The notes under the pieces are model-generated. The model was not told where the DNA came from and made no database searches. It worked only from the letters and a program-made list of their open reading frames with translations. Both the position numbers and the translations under genes were made by a program. 64,000 bases of DNA from Rhizobium sp. (lineage in GTDB: Bacteria; Pseudomonadota; Alphaproteobacteria; Rhizobiales; Rhizobiaceae): positions 156,943 to 220,942 of the forward strand of contig JAPZUE010000018.1 in assembly GCA_027533385.1 (NCBI GenBank), read 5' to 3'. Positions 1 to 9,438 of this stretch are shown here, one piece after another; position 1 is the stretch's first letter, and the number at the start of each line of letters is the position of its first letter.

Positions 1-187
1 TGAAGCCGACGGATGGCGCCGCATGGGCGGCTTGAAGCAGCCGGCGCAAAAGATCGTCCGGCAGTGGATCGGCAAGGAACTGGTCGCGCACGTCGCGGCG
101 CGTGTGAATGGCCCGGTAGACGGCGTCCCTGTCAGGCTCGGCAAAGGGCGCTGTCCGGACGAGAAACTCGTTCGGTCTGTCGTGCAT
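1..187 (-). CDS. bluB: 5,6-dimethylbenzimidazole synthase BluB, N-terminal part
   Basis: The first 62 codons of a gene that runs off the left edge of the window. BluB is a flavin-destroying, nitroreductase-fold enzyme that converts reduced FMN to 5,6-dimethylbenzimidazole, the lower ligand of cobalamin. The visible start reads MHDRPNEFLVRTAPFAEPDR and continues into an R-A-I-H-T-R-R-D-V-R-D segment and an A-A-P-S-V-G-F segment typical of the family N terminus. A GGGGA ribosome site lies a few bases before the ATG. The cobalamin riboswitch just upstream supports the assignment independently. The cobT and cobS genes, which use the product, are about 43 kb away. The catalytic domain is not visible. 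Confidence 0.85.
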   Translation of the reverse strand, partial: MHDRPNEFLVRTAPFAEPDRDAVYRAIHTRRDVRDQFLADPLPDDLLRRLLQAAHAAPSVGF

Positions 188-235
188 CGTAATCCCCACA
201 ATGCGCAACCACCCGCCGTCCACGCGGGTTCGGTC

Positions 236-405
236 TATCTCGCCAGGCCGGTCTTCTGACTGGGCTTCATCCGCGACGCGCACCTTCCCGGATTGCTCCA
301 GTGGCTGGGTTTCCCCTCACACGTCACGTCCGCCTCACAGCGTTGGGCACGTGCCGGATTTTCACCGGCTTCCCGATTCTCCCGCCTTGCGGCAGGCACC
401 TGACA
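236..405 (-). ncRNA. Cobalamin (B12) riboswitch upstream of bluB
   Basis: Read on the minus strand, this leader holds the conserved blocks of the cobalamin aptamer in the right order: a GGTGCCTGCC start near 402, GAATCGGGAAGCCGGTGAAA, a GCCACTG block near 300, CGGGAAGG, and a B12 box AGTCAGAAGACCGGCC at about 247-262. It ends some 50 bases before the bluB start. A small hairpin (ACCCGC/GCGGGT, 211-229) lies between aptamer and ribosome site and could be the expression platform. By analogy with the family, adenosylcobalamin binding should repress bluB. The exact 5' boundary is approximate. Confidence 0.92.
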
Positions 406-456
406 CAGATGTTCTACTTGACGGAGATGTCGGAGGACAGACCAAAAGCGACAGCG

Positions 457-1293
457 TCACTCAGACTGCGGGAAATAGCGCACGAAGGCGAAGGCCGTTC
501 CGTCCGGCGCCCAGTTCGGCACATTGATCGAGCCCTGCCCGCCGAAGAACTCGAGAAGCGTCTCGACATTGCCGCCATCGGCATCCATCAGCCGAAGCCT
601 TACCTGCTTGTCACGCGGATGGCCTGTCACGTCAGCGTCATAGGAGAGGAACAGCACCTTGCTTCCATCAGGCGACGGATGTGGGAACCAATCATTATGA
701 CCGTCCGAGGTCAGCTGCTGCAGGTCGGATCCATCCGTGCGCATCCGCCATATCTGCATGGTGCCGGTACGGCTGGAGTTGAAATAGATCCACTGACCGT
801 CAGGCGAATAGTCGGGACCGTCATTGTGACCTTCGCCATGCGTCAGACGTCGCTCGGGCCCGCCTTTCGTGGAGATCGTGTAAATGTCGAAGACACCGCC
901 GCGATCACCACAATAGGCAAGTTCCTTTCCGTCCGGCGACCAGCCATGCCAATAGGACGGCATCTTGTCGGTCACCTGGCGCGGCTCGTCGTCGCCATCG
1001 CCCAGCAGATAAATGCAGGATTTGCCGTAGAGCGTATGGTCCGAAAAGGCGATCGAGGCACCGTCAGGCGAAATGCCGTGGTCGTTGTTCAGTCTAACGG
1101 CAAAACCGGTGTCGATCAGTTCCGGCTCGGGATCTTCCTCGTCGAGTGGCAGCGCATAGAGAAGCCCATCACCGTTCACGACGAGAAACTCGCCGTCCCG
1201 CGACCAGTTCGGCGCCTCGATAAGGTCTTCCGTCTGCCAGACGACCTCGCATTCGCGGGTGTTGATGTCAAAGATTTCGACGGAACTGCGCAT
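457..1293 (-). CDS. TolB-like beta-propeller protein
   Basis: A 278-residue protein made almost entirely of WD40-like/TolB beta-propeller repeats, with SPDG or APDG turns recurring along the chain ([54 protein letters not shown]). No signal peptide is visible, so it is probably cytoplasmic and not the TolB of the Tol-Pal system. The frame stays open upstream into nadE, but the ATG at 1293 preceded by AGAGGAAG fits the repeat start. It lies 29 bases after the nadE stop on the same strand, so the two probably share a transcript. The ligand is unknown. Confidence 0.8.
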   Translation of the reverse strand: MRSSVEIFDINTRECEVVWQTEDLIEAPNWSRDGEFLVVNGDGLLYALPLDEEDPEPELIDTGFAVRLNNDHGISPDGASIAFSDHTLYGKSCIYLLGDGDDEPRQVTDKMPSYWHGWSPDGKELAYCGDRGGVFDIYTISTKGGPERRLTHGEGHNDGPDYSPDGQWIYFNSSRTGTMQIWRMRTDGSDLQQLTSDGHNDWFPHPSPDGSKVLFLSYDADVTGHPRDKQVRLRLMDADGGNVETLLEFFGGQGSINVPNWAPDGTAFAFVRYFPQSE

Positions 1294-1322
1294 GCTGCTT
1301 CCTCTCGGCCGTCCCGGATCGC

Positions 1323-3002
1323 TCAGCGATCCCGGAACCGGTTCGTGATCGGATAGCGACGATCGCGTCCGAAATTCTTCTTGGTGATCTTCACGCCCGG
1401 TGCAGACTGGCGGCGCTTGTATTCGGCGAGATAAAGCAGGTGCTCGACCCGGTGTACGGTGGCGATGTCGTGGCCCCGAGCGACGATCTCGTCGACACCC
1501 ATTTCCTTCTCGACCAGGCATTCAAGAATGTCGTCGAGAACCGGATAGGGCGGCAGCGAATCCTGGTCGGTCTGGTTCGGCCGAAGCTCCGCAGAGGGGG
1601 CCTTCGACAGGATGTTGGCCGGGATCACCTCGCCCGAGGGGCCAAGCGCACCCGGCGGAACATTGGCGTTGCGCCAGGCCGACAGCGCATAGACCTGCAT
1701 CTTGTAGAGGTCCTTGATCGGATTGAAGCCACCGTTCATGTCACCATAGAGCGTCGCATAGCCGACCGACATTTCCGACTTGTTGCCGGTGGTCACCACC
1801 ATCGAGCCGAACTTGTTGGAGATCGCCATGAGGATCGTGCCGCGCGTACGGCTCTGCAGGTTCTCCTCGGTGATGCCGCTCTCGGTGCCCTCGAACATGT
1901 CCGACAGCGACGAGAGGAAGCCCTCGACCGGTTCCTGGATCGGCACGATGTCATAGTGGCAGCCGAGCGCCTTGGCGCAGGCCTCGGCATCGGCAAAGCT
2001 TTCCTGCGAGGTGTAGCGGTAGGGCAGCATGATCGTGCGAACGCGCTCCTCGCCCAGCGCATCTACCGCGATCGCCGCACAGATAGCCGAATCGATACCG
2101 CCCGAGAGACCGAGCACGACGCTCTTGAAACCGTTCTTGTTGACGTAATCGCGGAAACCGAGCACGCAGGCGCGGTAATCTGCCTCTTCCTTTTCCGGGA
2201 TGCGCGACATCGGCCCTTCGTCACAGCGCCAGCCATCGGCCGTGCGTCGCCAGGTCGTGACGGACAGCGTCTCCTCGAACTGGCTCATCTGGAAGGCCAG
2301 CGACTTGTCACCATTGAAGGCGAAGCTCGCGCCGTCGAAGACCAGTTCGTCCTGACCGCCAAGCTGATTGGCGAAGACCAGCGGCAAGCCCGTCTCGATC
2401 ACCTGGCGCAGCGCCACCTGATGGCGGACATCCACCTTGCCGCGATAATAGGGCGAGCCATTCGGCACGAGCAGGATCTCGGCCCCCGTCTCGGCCAGCG
2501 TCTCGCAAACGCCGAGATCGTTCCAGATTTCCTCGCAGATCGGCACGCCGATGCGAACACCCCGAAAGTTCACCGGTCCCGGCATCTCGCCCTCGACGAA
2601 GACGCGCTTCTCATCGAACTCGCCGTAATTCGGCAGATCGATCTTGTCGCGGAAGGCGAGGATCTTGCCGCCATCGAGGATCGCAACGGAATTGTGCCGG
2701 CCCTTATCGCCCTGACGCGGGAAGCCGACGATCACCCCCGGCCCGCCATCGGCGGTATCGGCGGCAAGCGCCTCCACCGCCTGCAGGCAGGCTTTGAGAA
2801 AGGCGGGCTTCAGCACCAGATCTTCCGGCGGATAGCCGGAAATGAAGAGCTCCGTCAGGAGCAGGAGATCGGCCCCCTGCCCGGCAGCCTCGGCACGCGC
2901 AGCACGCGCCTTGGCGAGATTGCCGGTGACGTCACCCACCGTCGGATTGAACTGTGCCACCGCAATGCGCAGGACGTCGGAGATCTTCTTTGCTTCGCTC
3001 AT
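1323..3002 (-). CDS. nadE: Glutamine-dependent NAD+ synthase
   Basis: A 559-residue two-domain enzyme that amidates nicotinic acid adenine dinucleotide to NAD+ using ATP and glutamine. The N-terminal half is a carbon-nitrogen hydrolase (glutaminase) domain starting [18 protein letters not shown], with the CEEIW cysteine segment near residue 155. The C-terminal half is the synthetase domain with the ATP-pyrophosphatase loop [10 protein letters not shown] and the [18 protein letters not shown] region. Length is normal for the two-domain form. It is the first gene of a likely two-gene unit with the TolB-like protein. Its upstream region contains phased TGACAC repeats that resemble a Pho box. Confidence 0.95.
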   Translation of the reverse strand: MSEAKKISDVLRIAVAQFNPTVGDVTGNLAKARAARAEAAGQGADLLLLTELFISGYPPEDLVLKPAFLKACLQAVEALAADTADGGPGVIVGFPRQGDKGRHNSVAILDGGKILAFRDKIDLPNYGEFDEKRVFVEGEMPGPVNFRGVRIGVPICEEIWNDLGVCETLAETGAEILLVPNGSPYYRGKVDVRHQVALRQVIETGLPLVFANQLGGQDELVFDGASFAFNGDKSLAFQMSQFEETLSVTTWRRTADGWRCDEGPMSRIPEKEEADYRACVLGFRDYVNKNGFKSVVLGLSGGIDSAICAAIAVDALGEERVRTIMLPYRYTSQESFADAEACAKALGCHYDIVPIQEPVEGFLSSLSDMFEGTESGITEENLQSRTRGTILMAISNKFGSMVVTTGNKSEMSVGYATLYGDMNGGFNPIKDLYKMQVYALSAWRNANVPPGALGPSGEVIPANILSKAPSAELRPNQTDQDSLPPYPVLDDILECLVEKEMGVDEIVARGHDIATVHRVEHLLYLAEYKRRQSAPGVKITKKNFGRDRRYPITNRFRDR

Positions 3003-3139
3003 GACACCGATTTAGCCGCTCGCCCGCCCTATCGCAACGTCGCTTCGCAGACCCACCCTTCATATGGTGCTCCGGCGCTAACCAAACCACCGGAATTTCT
3101 GGGAACAAAGGTTCTTCGCTTTCGGTTCATGTAGCATTC

Positions 3140-3179
3140 ATGACACTTATGTGACACCTATGCGAACCTTTCATGACAC
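3140..3179 (-). promoter_or_regulatory. Phased TGACAC repeats resembling a Pho box
   Basis: ATGACAC at 3140, GTGACAC at 3151 and ATGACAC at 3173 sit on an 11-bp period (offsets 11 and 22), with a weaker ATGTAGC at 3129. On the minus strand the core reads GTGTCAC-ATAA-GTGTCAT, close to the PhoB consensus CTGTCAT-AWAW-CTGTCAY. It lies in the divergent region between nadE (starts at 3002) and the LTA-synthase-like gene (starts at 3203). The repeat orientation points towards nadE, while the position is nearer the other gene. PhoB binding is an inference. Confidence 0.45.
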
Positions 3180-3202
3180 TCTCCCATGACCTGGAGTTCG
3201 AC

Positions 3203-5134
3203 GTGGTCCAGACCAGCCCGAAAACGCGAGTCGCGAACATCTTTACCGCCTTCGGTGCGGTGCGTGAGCGTGAGCTCGGCGGGTCCTGGATCGTCCAGCT
3301 CGTTGTCCAGTCTATCAACACGGCGCTGATTGCTGCGGCGATCGTTCTGCTGAGCGAGGTCCTGGCGCGCGGCAGCATGATCGATGTCGTGGAATACATG
3401 ACCTCGACGAGCCGTCCCGGCCTTGTGGCCGTCGGCATCGTCTTTCTCATTCTGGCCTTCGCCGATGCGATTATCGGCAAGGCCTATCAGTCGACACTCG
3501 TCGCCGGACCGCTCTTGCTTCTGCCCGCCTTTTTCTCGGGCCAGAAGCAACTCTTCCTCTCCGACCCGCTGTTTCCGAGCGACCTGCTTTTCGGTCGCCA
3601 GATCATGCAGCTCATGCCGGCCATGGTCGCAGCAGAGCCGATGAAGGCCGTCGGCCTTGCGATCGGTGGCATCGCCTTCGTGGTTGCCTTCATTGCGCTC
3701 ATCTGGAAAAGCCGCAAGGTGTTCCCGCGGCTCAACCTCGCCGGTCGCGGAGTTCGGCTGGCTGTATCCTTCCCGCTTCTTGCCGGCTTCATCTCGCTGA
3801 TGGATCCGATGGCGTTTTCCGCCTTTCGTGATCGGCTGAACATCGTTCCCATGATGTGGGACCAGACCGAAAACTATCGCCATAACGGCTTCCTGCTGGC
3901 CTTCGCATTCAACGTGCCGATGGCCAATGTGGCGGCACCCGATGGCTACAGCAATGTCGCGATCACCGACATCCAGACGGACCGGCTTCCTGCGTCCTTC
4001 TTCTCCGGTCGCCAGGCAGACGTCATCGTCGTGATGAGCGAGTCCCTCTGGGATCCCACCCGCATGACCAGCGTTCGCTACTCGGCGGATCCGATGCCGG
4101 TCATTCGGGCGAGCCAGTCCGGCAACGTGTTCTCGCCGGAATTCGGCGGCATGACCGCCAATGTTGAATTCGAAGCGCTGACCGGCTTCACCAATGCCTT
4201 CCTGCCCTATGGCAGCATTCCCTATCAGCAGTATATCCGCCGTCCGGTGCCTTCGCTTGCGACTTTCTTCGAATCCAAGGGCTATGTCACCAAGGCTTTC
4301 CATCCCTTCCAGAGCTGGTTCTGGAACCGACAGAATGTCTACCAGTCGCTCGGCTTCCAGCAGTTCCACTCGGAAGAGAATATGCCTGTGATGGACAAGC
4401 GCGGCATCTTCGCCTCCGACGAGGCCCTGACGCGCTACATCATCAAGCAGGCCGACAATACCGAAAAGCCCTTCTTCTTCTTCGCCGTCACGCTGCAGGG
4501 CCACGGCCCCTACGAGCGCAACCGTTATGTCAAGAACACGATCGGGGTGGACGCTCCGACCCTGTCGGATGCCAGCGCAAGCGCGCTCGCAACCTATACC
4601 CAGGGCGTGAAGGAAGCGGATCAGAGCCTGAAGGCGCTGATGGACTGGGCCAAGAAGCGACGTCGCGAAACCATCATCGTGCTTTTCGGCGACCACCTGC
4701 CGCCGCTGAACGAGGTGTATACCGAGAGCGGCTACATGGCGAATGTCGTTGCCACGCGCAAAGCCTCGGTCACGACCATGAAGCGCGAGCACGAGACGCC
4801 GCTCGTCGTCTGGTCGTCCAAGCGCGGTGTCCAGAAGGATATCGGCTCGGTCAGTCCGTCTCAGCTTCCCTATTACATTGTTCGCATGGCCGGCTACCGC
4901 CATCCCTACTACACGGGCATGCTGGGACGTGTTTCGGAGCGCTACTCCGTGATTGATCGTCATCTCTTGATCGGCCGCAACAACAGGGCACAGCCCGACT
5001 GGGCGCTGTCGGGCCGCATCGACCCGCTGATCCGCGACTATCGCCTTCTGCAGCATGACGTCATGTTTGGCGAAGGCTATGGGCTTGGTCGCTTTTTCCC
5101 GGAGCAAGCGGATAGACTTCAGCCCAGCAGTTGA
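3203..5134 (+). CDS. LTA synthase family (sulfatase-fold) membrane phosphotransferase
   Basis: About 643 residues: four or five hydrophobic N-terminal segments (up to about residue 220), then an extracytoplasmic alkaline-phosphatase/sulfatase fold. The catalytic domain begins VIVVMSESLWDPTRM, continues with the F-G-G-M-T-A-N-V-E-F-E nucleophile (Thr) region, and has FGDHLPPL late in the chain, as in LtaS/OpgB enzymes that move phosphoglycerol from phospholipid to a glycan. In a rhizobial cell a plausible acceptor is periplasmic cyclic beta-1,2-glucan (CgmB-like role), but this is inference. I chose GTG 3203 because GGAG lies 6 bases upstream. The ATG at 3173 has no ribosome site and overlaps a TGACAC repeat. 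Confidence 0.78.
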   Translation: MVQTSPKTRVANIFTAFGAVRERELGGSWIVQLVVQSINTALIAAAIVLLSEVLARGSMIDVVEYMTSTSRPGLVAVGIVFLILAFADAIIGKAYQSTLVAGPLLLLPAFFSGQKQLFLSDPLFPSDLLFGRQIMQLMPAMVAAEPMKAVGLAIGGIAFVVAFIALIWKSRKVFPRLNLAGRGVRLAVSFPLLAGFISLMDPMAFSAFRDRLNIVPMMWDQTENYRHNGFLLAFAFNVPMANVAAPDGYSNVAITDIQTDRLPASFFSGRQADVIVVMSESLWDPTRMTSVRYSADPMPVIRASQSGNVFSPEFGGMTANVEFEALTGFTNAFLPYGSIPYQQYIRRPVPSLATFFESKGYVTKAFHPFQSWFWNRQNVYQSLGFQQFHSEENMPVMDKRGIFASDEALTRYIIKQADNTEKPFFFFAVTLQGHGPYERNRYVKNTIGVDAPTLSDASASALATYTQGVKEADQSLKALMDWAKKRRRETIIVLFGDHLPPLNEVYTESGYMANVVATRKASVTTMKREHETPLVVWSSKRGVQKDIGSVSPSQLPYYIVRMAGYRHPYYTGMLGRVSERYSVIDRHLLIGRNNRAQPDWALSGRIDPLIRDYRLLQHDVMFGEGYGLGRFFPEQADRLQPSS

Positions 5135-5194
5135 GCGGGCCGTTACTTCTGATCACAATCTTCCATAAAGGCATTTTGCAGAGCCGATGCTATT

Positions 5195-5229
5195 GCAGAG
5201 CTCTGCGGTTTCCGCCATAGACTTTTTTT
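5195..5229 (+). terminator. Possible terminator after the LTA-synthase-like gene
   Basis: A perfect 12-bp palindrome GCAGAGCTCTGC (5195-5206) runs into a short GCGG-TTT-CCGC stem (5205-5215), with seven T residues at 5223-5229. The T run is displaced from the stem, so termination is plausible but not certain. Confidence 0.4.
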
Positions 5230-5249
5230 GTTCGACGAACCGGAGTGCT

Positions 5250-5266
5250 TGACAGTATTTCTGTCA
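5250..5266. promoter_or_regulatory. Inverted repeat upstream of the winged-helix gene
   Basis: TGACAG-tattt-CTGTCA is a perfect 6-bp inverted repeat with a 5-bp spacer, 68 bases before the ATG at 5334. It overlaps a TTGACA that could be a -35 box (5249-5254), but I see no convincing -10. It could be an operator, perhaps for the adjacent HTH-like protein. Confidence 0.4.
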
Positions 5267-5333
5267 CTGTTCTTTGCCGATTGCGCGCGGGGCATCGCTC
5301 CGATGAAGATTAGGTTAGAGGCGAGTCATTGCC

Positions 5334-6224
5334 ATGCCGCTTATGACGTGCACTGAAATTGTTGCCCATCCACTGTTTCCGGCCATCGAAAAGCAGATTG
5401 CCCAACATCTTATCGGCATTCACCTGCGCACGCCGCGCATGTCTCGTCTCAAGGCCTCGCACCGCAAATGGCTGATGACACAGTCTTTGTTTGCGCTAGC
5501 ATTGCGGCGCAGACCAGACGATCCGCTCTCCGGTTTGACGGCCACACGTTTCGTGGACACCGTCATGCGACTAGGTGCGGCAAGCCGGAACACGGCAACC
5601 GGCTATCTCGCAGAACTGGTCGCCTACAAGTTCCTGAAGGACGTTCCCGACGTGCCTGACAAGCGGGTCCGGGTGCTCGAACCGACGGAGCTCAGCCTCA
5701 ACGGATTGAGAAGCTGGTTCAACGGCCACCTCGCCTGCCTTGACCGGCTCGACGGGGGCAACCGGGAAATGACCTCGCTGGCGGAAGAGAGGATCTTCCT
5801 GATAGCCCAGCCCATTGGGGCCGACATCATGATCGGCGACCCGGCCTGGCGTGAACCTCCGGACTCGATCGGTCACTTCCTCTGGTCCGACCTCGGCGGC
5901 ATCATCCTGCACGATCTGATCGCAAGGCTCGACAATGTGGATCGCTCGGCTCCCGTGCACTCCTGCGGGCCGGTCTCCCTGACTGACTTGAGCGAAACCT
6001 ATCAGGCATCCACCACCAATCTGAAGCGGATGTTCAAGAAGGCGGAAACGGACGGATTGCTGCATTGGGAACAACCGCGCCGCCGCGGAAACCTGTTGCT
6101 CACGAGCCAGTTCGTGGAGGACTACTTCACCTGGCAGTCGGCGAAGTTTGCTGCGGTGGACCTCTCCTATCAGCGGGCGCTGGAGGAGTTGGGCATCAAG
6201 ACGGAAAACTGGGCCGCCGCATAA
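5334..6224 (+). CDS. Unrecognised protein with two winged-helix-like segments
   Basis: A 296-residue soluble protein I do not recognise by name. Two stretches look like winged helix-turn-helix DNA-binding folds. Residues about 68-115 have a T-A-T-R-F-V-D-T-V-M pattern, then S-R-N-T-A-T-G-Y-L. Residues about 213-262 (SLTDLSETYQASTTNLKRMF) are followed by a GLLHWEQPRRRGN wing. The middle is a mixed helical region rich in Trp and Asp. No membrane segment or catalytic motif is seen. It stands alone between a possible terminator and the convergent GFA gene, with an inverted repeat upstream. Transcriptional regulator is the best guess; the target is unknown. Confidence 0.7.
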   Translation: MPLMTCTEIVAHPLFPAIEKQIAQHLIGIHLRTPRMSRLKASHRKWLMTQSLFALALRRRPDDPLSGLTATRFVDTVMRLGAASRNTATGYLAELVAYKFLKDVPDVPDKRVRVLEPTELSLNGLRSWFNGHLACLDRLDGGNREMTSLAEERIFLIAQPIGADIMIGDPAWREPPDSIGHFLWSDLGGIILHDLIARLDNVDRSAPVHSCGPVSLTDLSETYQASTTNLKRMFKKAETDGLLHWEQPRRRGNLLLTSQFVEDYFTWQSAKFAAVDLSYQRALEELGIKTENWAAA

Positions 6225-6229
6225 CGGCC

Positions 6230-6628
6230 TCAGGTCCTGCCCGCCGGATACTGCGGTCGGTCATCGTCGATCTCGTAGAAATCGCCTTTGTCAGCACAAA
6301 AGATGTGATAGCCGATCGCCAGCCCGCTGGGCTGGTCGAATGCGCCGGCCATGATCGACATGTAATCCGTGCCGTCAGCCTGCCAGAAGAGTGCCGAACC
6401 GCATGTTCGGCAGAAGCCGCGCCGCGCGGCATCGCTTGCGCGATACCAGCTGACATCGTCCATGCCCTCCACCTCGAGGCGATCGAGCGACACATTCGTG
6501 GCCGCGTAGTAGAGCCCGGTCTGTCGGCGGCATTGCGAACAATGACAGGCAATCACTTCGCGCAGTTCGCCACGCGTTCTGAAGCGTACTGCCCCACACA
6601 GGCAGTGCCCCGTCTTATCGTCGTTCAT
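6230..6628 (-). CDS. GFA/CENP-V family zinc protein
   Basis: A 132-residue protein of the glutathione-dependent formaldehyde-activating (GFA)/CENP-V fold. The zinc-ligand cysteines are in place: HCLCGAV at the N terminus, CHCSQCRRQTG near residue 28 and FCRTCGSALFW near residue 73. Members bind two zinc ions. Most are not proven formaldehyde enzymes, so the substrate is left open. GGAGG lies 6-7 bases before the ATG. The gene is convergent with the winged-helix gene, separated by only 5 bases. Confidence 0.88.
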   Translation of the reverse strand: MNDDKTGHCLCGAVRFRTRGELREVIACHCSQCRRQTGLYYAATNVSLDRLEVEGMDDVSWYRASDAARRGFCRTCGSALFWQADGTDYMSIMAGAFDQPSGLAIGYHIFCADKGDFYEIDDDRPQYPAGRT

Positions 6629-6647
6629 CTCAACCTCCGAAACGAGA

Positions 6648-6678
6648 ACCGGGCGAGCCTCACAGAGGCCCGCCCGGT
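6648..6678 (-). terminator. Hairpin after the DAHP synthase gene
   Basis: ACCGGGCG-a-GCCT-cacag-AGGC-c-CGCCCGGT forms a strong GC stem 30 bases beyond the DAHP synthase stop and just upstream of the GFA start. There is no U run on the minus strand, so it may be a weak or factor-assisted terminator, or a processing signal. Confidence 0.45.
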
Positions 6679-6707
6679 CGTCAAACTCGGAAAGCTAAAC
6701 TTAAGCT

Positions 6708-8084
6708 TCAGCCGTTTGCAACAAGCATCCGCTTCTCGTCGCGGCCGCTCTTCATCCGCTCGGCCAGCAGGAAGGCAAGTTCCAGCGCCTGGTCGGCATT
6801 GAGACGCGGGTCACAATGCGTGTGGTAACGATCGGCCAGATCGTTGCCAGTCACCGCACGCGCGCCGCCCGTGCATTCGGTCACGTCCTTGCCGGTCATC
6901 TCGATATGGATGCCGCCCGGATGCGAGCCTTCCGCACGGTGGATCTGGAAGAAGCTTTCGACTTCCGACAGGATCCGCTCGAAGGGACGGGTCTTGTAGT
7001 TGTTGAGCGTGATCGTGTTGCCATGCATCGGATCGCAGGACCACACGACCTTGCGGCCTTCACGCTCGACGGCGCGCACGAGACGCGGCAGGTGCTCGGC
7101 AACCTTGTCGTGACCGAAGCGGCAGATCAGCGTCAGGCGACCGGCCTCGTTCTGCGGGTTCAGGATGTCGATCAGGTTCAACAGATCGTCTGCCTGCAGC
7201 GACGGGCCGCACTTCAGGCCGATCGGGTTCTTGATGCCACGGCAGTATTCGAGGTGCGCATGGTCGGCCTGACGGGTGCGGTCGCCGATCCAGATCATGT
7301 GGCCGGACGTCGCGTACCAATCGCCCGAGGTGGAATCGACGCGCGTCAGCGCTTCTTCGTAGCCGAGAAGCAGGGCTTCGTGGCTGGTGAAGAAATCGGT
7401 CTCGCGCAGACTCGGATTGTTTTCCGAGGTGATGCCCACGGCCTTCATGAAGTCCATGGTTTCGGAAATGCGGTCGGCGAGCTTGCGGTAGCGCTCGGCC
7501 TGCGGGCTGTCCTTGACGAAGCCCAGCATCCACTGGTGCACGTTCTCGAGGTTGGCATAGCCACCCATCGCGAAGGCGCGCAGCAGGTTGAGCGTCGCAG
7601 CCGACTGGCGATAGGCCATCAGCTGGCGTTCCGGGTTCGGAATGCGGGCTTCCTCGGTGAACTCGATGCCATTGATGATGTCGCCGCGGTAGCTCGGCAG
7701 TTCGACGTCACCGATCTTCTCGATGTCTGACGAACGCGGCTTGGCGAACTGGCCGGCGATACGACCGACCTTGACCACCGGCAGCTGCGCACCGAAGGTC
7801 AATACGACGGCCATCTGCAGGAAGGCGCGGAAGAAGTCGCGGATATTGTCGGCGCCATGCTCGGCAAAGCTCTCGGCGCAATCGCCACCCTGCAGCAGGA
7901 AGGCATTGCCTTCCGCGACCTGCGCCAGCGACTTCTTCAGGCGACGGGCTTCACCGGCAAAGACCAGCGGCGGATAGGTCGAAAGCTGCTGCTCGGCAGC
8001 CTTCAATGCGTCGAGGTCCGGATACGCCGGAACCTGCTTGATCGGCTTCTGTCTCCAGCTGCTCGGGGTCCAATTCTGCGCCAT
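6708..8084 (-). CDS. aroG: Class II 3-deoxy-7-phosphoheptulonate (DAHP) synthase
   Basis: A 458-residue plant-type (class II) DAHP synthase, which condenses phosphoenolpyruvate and erythrose 4-phosphate in the first step of aromatic amino-acid synthesis. Diagnostic blocks are NWTPSSWR at the N terminus, [11 protein letters not shown] (metal-binding Cys), [32 protein letters not shown] cut into its conserved parts, WSCDPMHGN and [13 protein letters not shown] 8084 is preferred over GTG 8093 because AGG lies 8 bases upstream and the family begins near MAQNW. The symbol aroG is conventional; aroF is also used for this family. No leader peptide or attenuator was recognised upstream. Confidence 0.94.
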   Translation of the reverse strand: MAQNWTPSSWRQKPIKQVPAYPDLDALKAAEQQLSTYPPLVFAGEARRLKKSLAQVAEGNAFLLQGGDCAESFAEHGADNIRDFFRAFLQMAVVLTFGAQLPVVKVGRIAGQFAKPRSSDIEKIGDVELPSYRGDIINGIEFTEEARIPNPERQLMAYRQSAATLNLLRAFAMGGYANLENVHQWMLGFVKDSPQAERYRKLADRISETMDFMKAVGITSENNPSLRETDFFTSHEALLLGYEEALTRVDSTSGDWYATSGHMIWIGDRTRQADHAHLEYCRGIKNPIGLKCGPSLQADDLLNLIDILNPQNEAGRLTLICRFGHDKVAEHLPRLVRAVEREGRKVVWSCDPMHGNTITLNNYKTRPFERILSEVESFFQIHRAEGSHPGGIHIEMTGKDVTECTGGARAVTGNDLADRYHTHCDPRLNADQALELAFLLAERMKSGRDEKRMLVANG

Positions 8085-8327
8085 GGTCGTCACCTGTTTT
8101 ACACTACTTGCGGCAACCTCCCGGCCGCATCGGATGGGGGCTTATAAACGGTTAATCACCGCTTGGAAAGCCGTAGTTTAGGGACTTTAGGAGGTGCGAC
8201 GGACACGGGGCAAACATGCTCCGTCACGCAATCGACACCTGCACCACGGACGCGCCAACCACCATGCTTGATATGACCTGCACGTAAACGTAAGATCTGA
8301 TTTGGCATCCGGAACGGGAGGTTCGGC

Positions 8328-9188
8328 TTGGCACTGCATGAGATCGAAAAATCGGAGATCCAGTTCGAAACGACGGATCGCTTTCCCCTGCATGGAACGC
8401 TTCTGCGCGGCAGTGGGTCCGGCCCGATGGCCCTGATATCCTCGGCGGCGGCCGTCCCGCGCGGCTTCTATGCCCGCTTTGCAGAGCACCTCGTCAGCCA
8501 TCACGGGTTTCGCGCCGCCCTCACCTACGACTATCGCGGTGTGGCTTCGTCGCAAGCGCCCAGAACGTGGAAGCGGCCGATGCTGATGCGCGACTGGGCG
8601 CATTTCGACATGCCGGCGGCCTTGCATCGCCTGGAACAGGAAGGCCTCGACCACCCGATTGTCGGCGTCGGTCAGTCTTTTGGCGGACAGGTCCTGGCGC
8701 TCGGCGGCCGCTCCACCCGCTTCACCAGATATCTGATGATCGCCACCATGACCGGCTATTGGGGCAACACGAAGCCGCGCTACCGCGTCTTCGGCCAGAT
8801 GAACCTGGTCGGCGTGCCGCTCGCCGCCCTCCTCGGCAAGGTACCGGGACAGATCGGGCTCGGACAGACACTTCCCGGGACCATCTTTCGCGAATGGGCC
8901 CGCTGGGGTCGGCACCCCGAATACTTCTTCGCCGATCCCACCATGGATGCCGCCCGGCGGTTTGCCGAGGTCGAGACGCCGATCCTCGCCATCGGCCTGA
9001 CGGACGATCCCTGGGGCACACCCAAGGCTCAGCACGCCTTATTGAAATACTACAATCGCGCCCCGACCGAGATCCGCTGGATTTCACCCGACGAGGCGGG
9101 AGCCCCAGTCGGCCACCTCGGCTTCTTCCGCTCGGCCTTCAAGGATACGCTCTGGAAACCGGCCATCGAATGGCTGAAGCAGGACTGA
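8328..9188 (+). CDS. Alpha/beta-fold hydrolase
   Basis: A 286-residue serine-hydrolase-like protein. The nucleophile elbow is VGVGQSFGGQ (G-Q-S-F-G) near residue 113. An oxyanion-type segment S-S-A-A-A-V-P-R-G lies near residue 38, and a His near the C terminus (PVGHLGFFR) could complete the triad. The start is TTG 8328, preceded by GGGAGG at a 7-base spacing; no ATG fits as well. There is no signal peptide. Substrate is unknown. It is transcribed alone, divergent from DAHP synthase, and followed by a clear palindromic terminator. Confidence 0.85.
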   Translation: MALHEIEKSEIQFETTDRFPLHGTLLRGSGSGPMALISSAAAVPRGFYARFAEHLVSHHGFRAALTYDYRGVASSQAPRTWKRPMLMRDWAHFDMPAALHRLEQEGLDHPIVGVGQSFGGQVLALGGRSTRFTRYLMIATMTGYWGNTKPRYRVFGQMNLVGVPLAALLGKVPGQIGLGQTLPGTIFREWARWGRHPEYFFADPTMDAARRFAEVETPILAIGLTDDPWGTPKAQHALLKYYNRAPTEIRWISPDEAGAPVGHLGFFRSAFKDTLWKPAIEWLKQD

Positions 9189-9223
9189 TCCACCGCACTG
9201 CAGCATGGTTACCCACATGATTC

Positions 9224-9247
9224 ACAGGTCGTTAACGACCTGTCTTT
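9224..9247 (+). terminator. Intrinsic terminator of the hydrolase gene
   Basis: A perfect 20-base palindrome (ACAGGTCG-TTAA-CGACCTGT, 9224-9243) is followed by CTTT. It lies 36 bases past the hydrolase stop. Confidence 0.65.
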
Positions 9248-9438
9248 AAGCAACTCCTTGCAAAGACATTTCAGCGTGGCAGCATGGACTGCCGACGAAC
9301 ACCGTTGTGGAAGAAGGCGTTCATCGATCCGGTTGCGGCAAGCTTCACGCAAGCCTCGACCTCTAACCCGGAGAGCCGGGGGCGTGGATTTGTGTTCGGG
9401 AAGCTCCGGCTTCCTGCGTTGATCATGAGGATCGTGTG

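Noticed and set aside
1440..3134. 564-residue open frame antisense to nadE
   Set aside because: The nadE motifs on the other strand are complete, and this frame has none.
3158..5107. 649-residue open frame antisense to the LTA-synthase-like gene
   Set aside because: It has no recognisable domain, no ribosome site and a His/Arg/Gly-rich composition typical of the reverse complement of a GC-rich gene.
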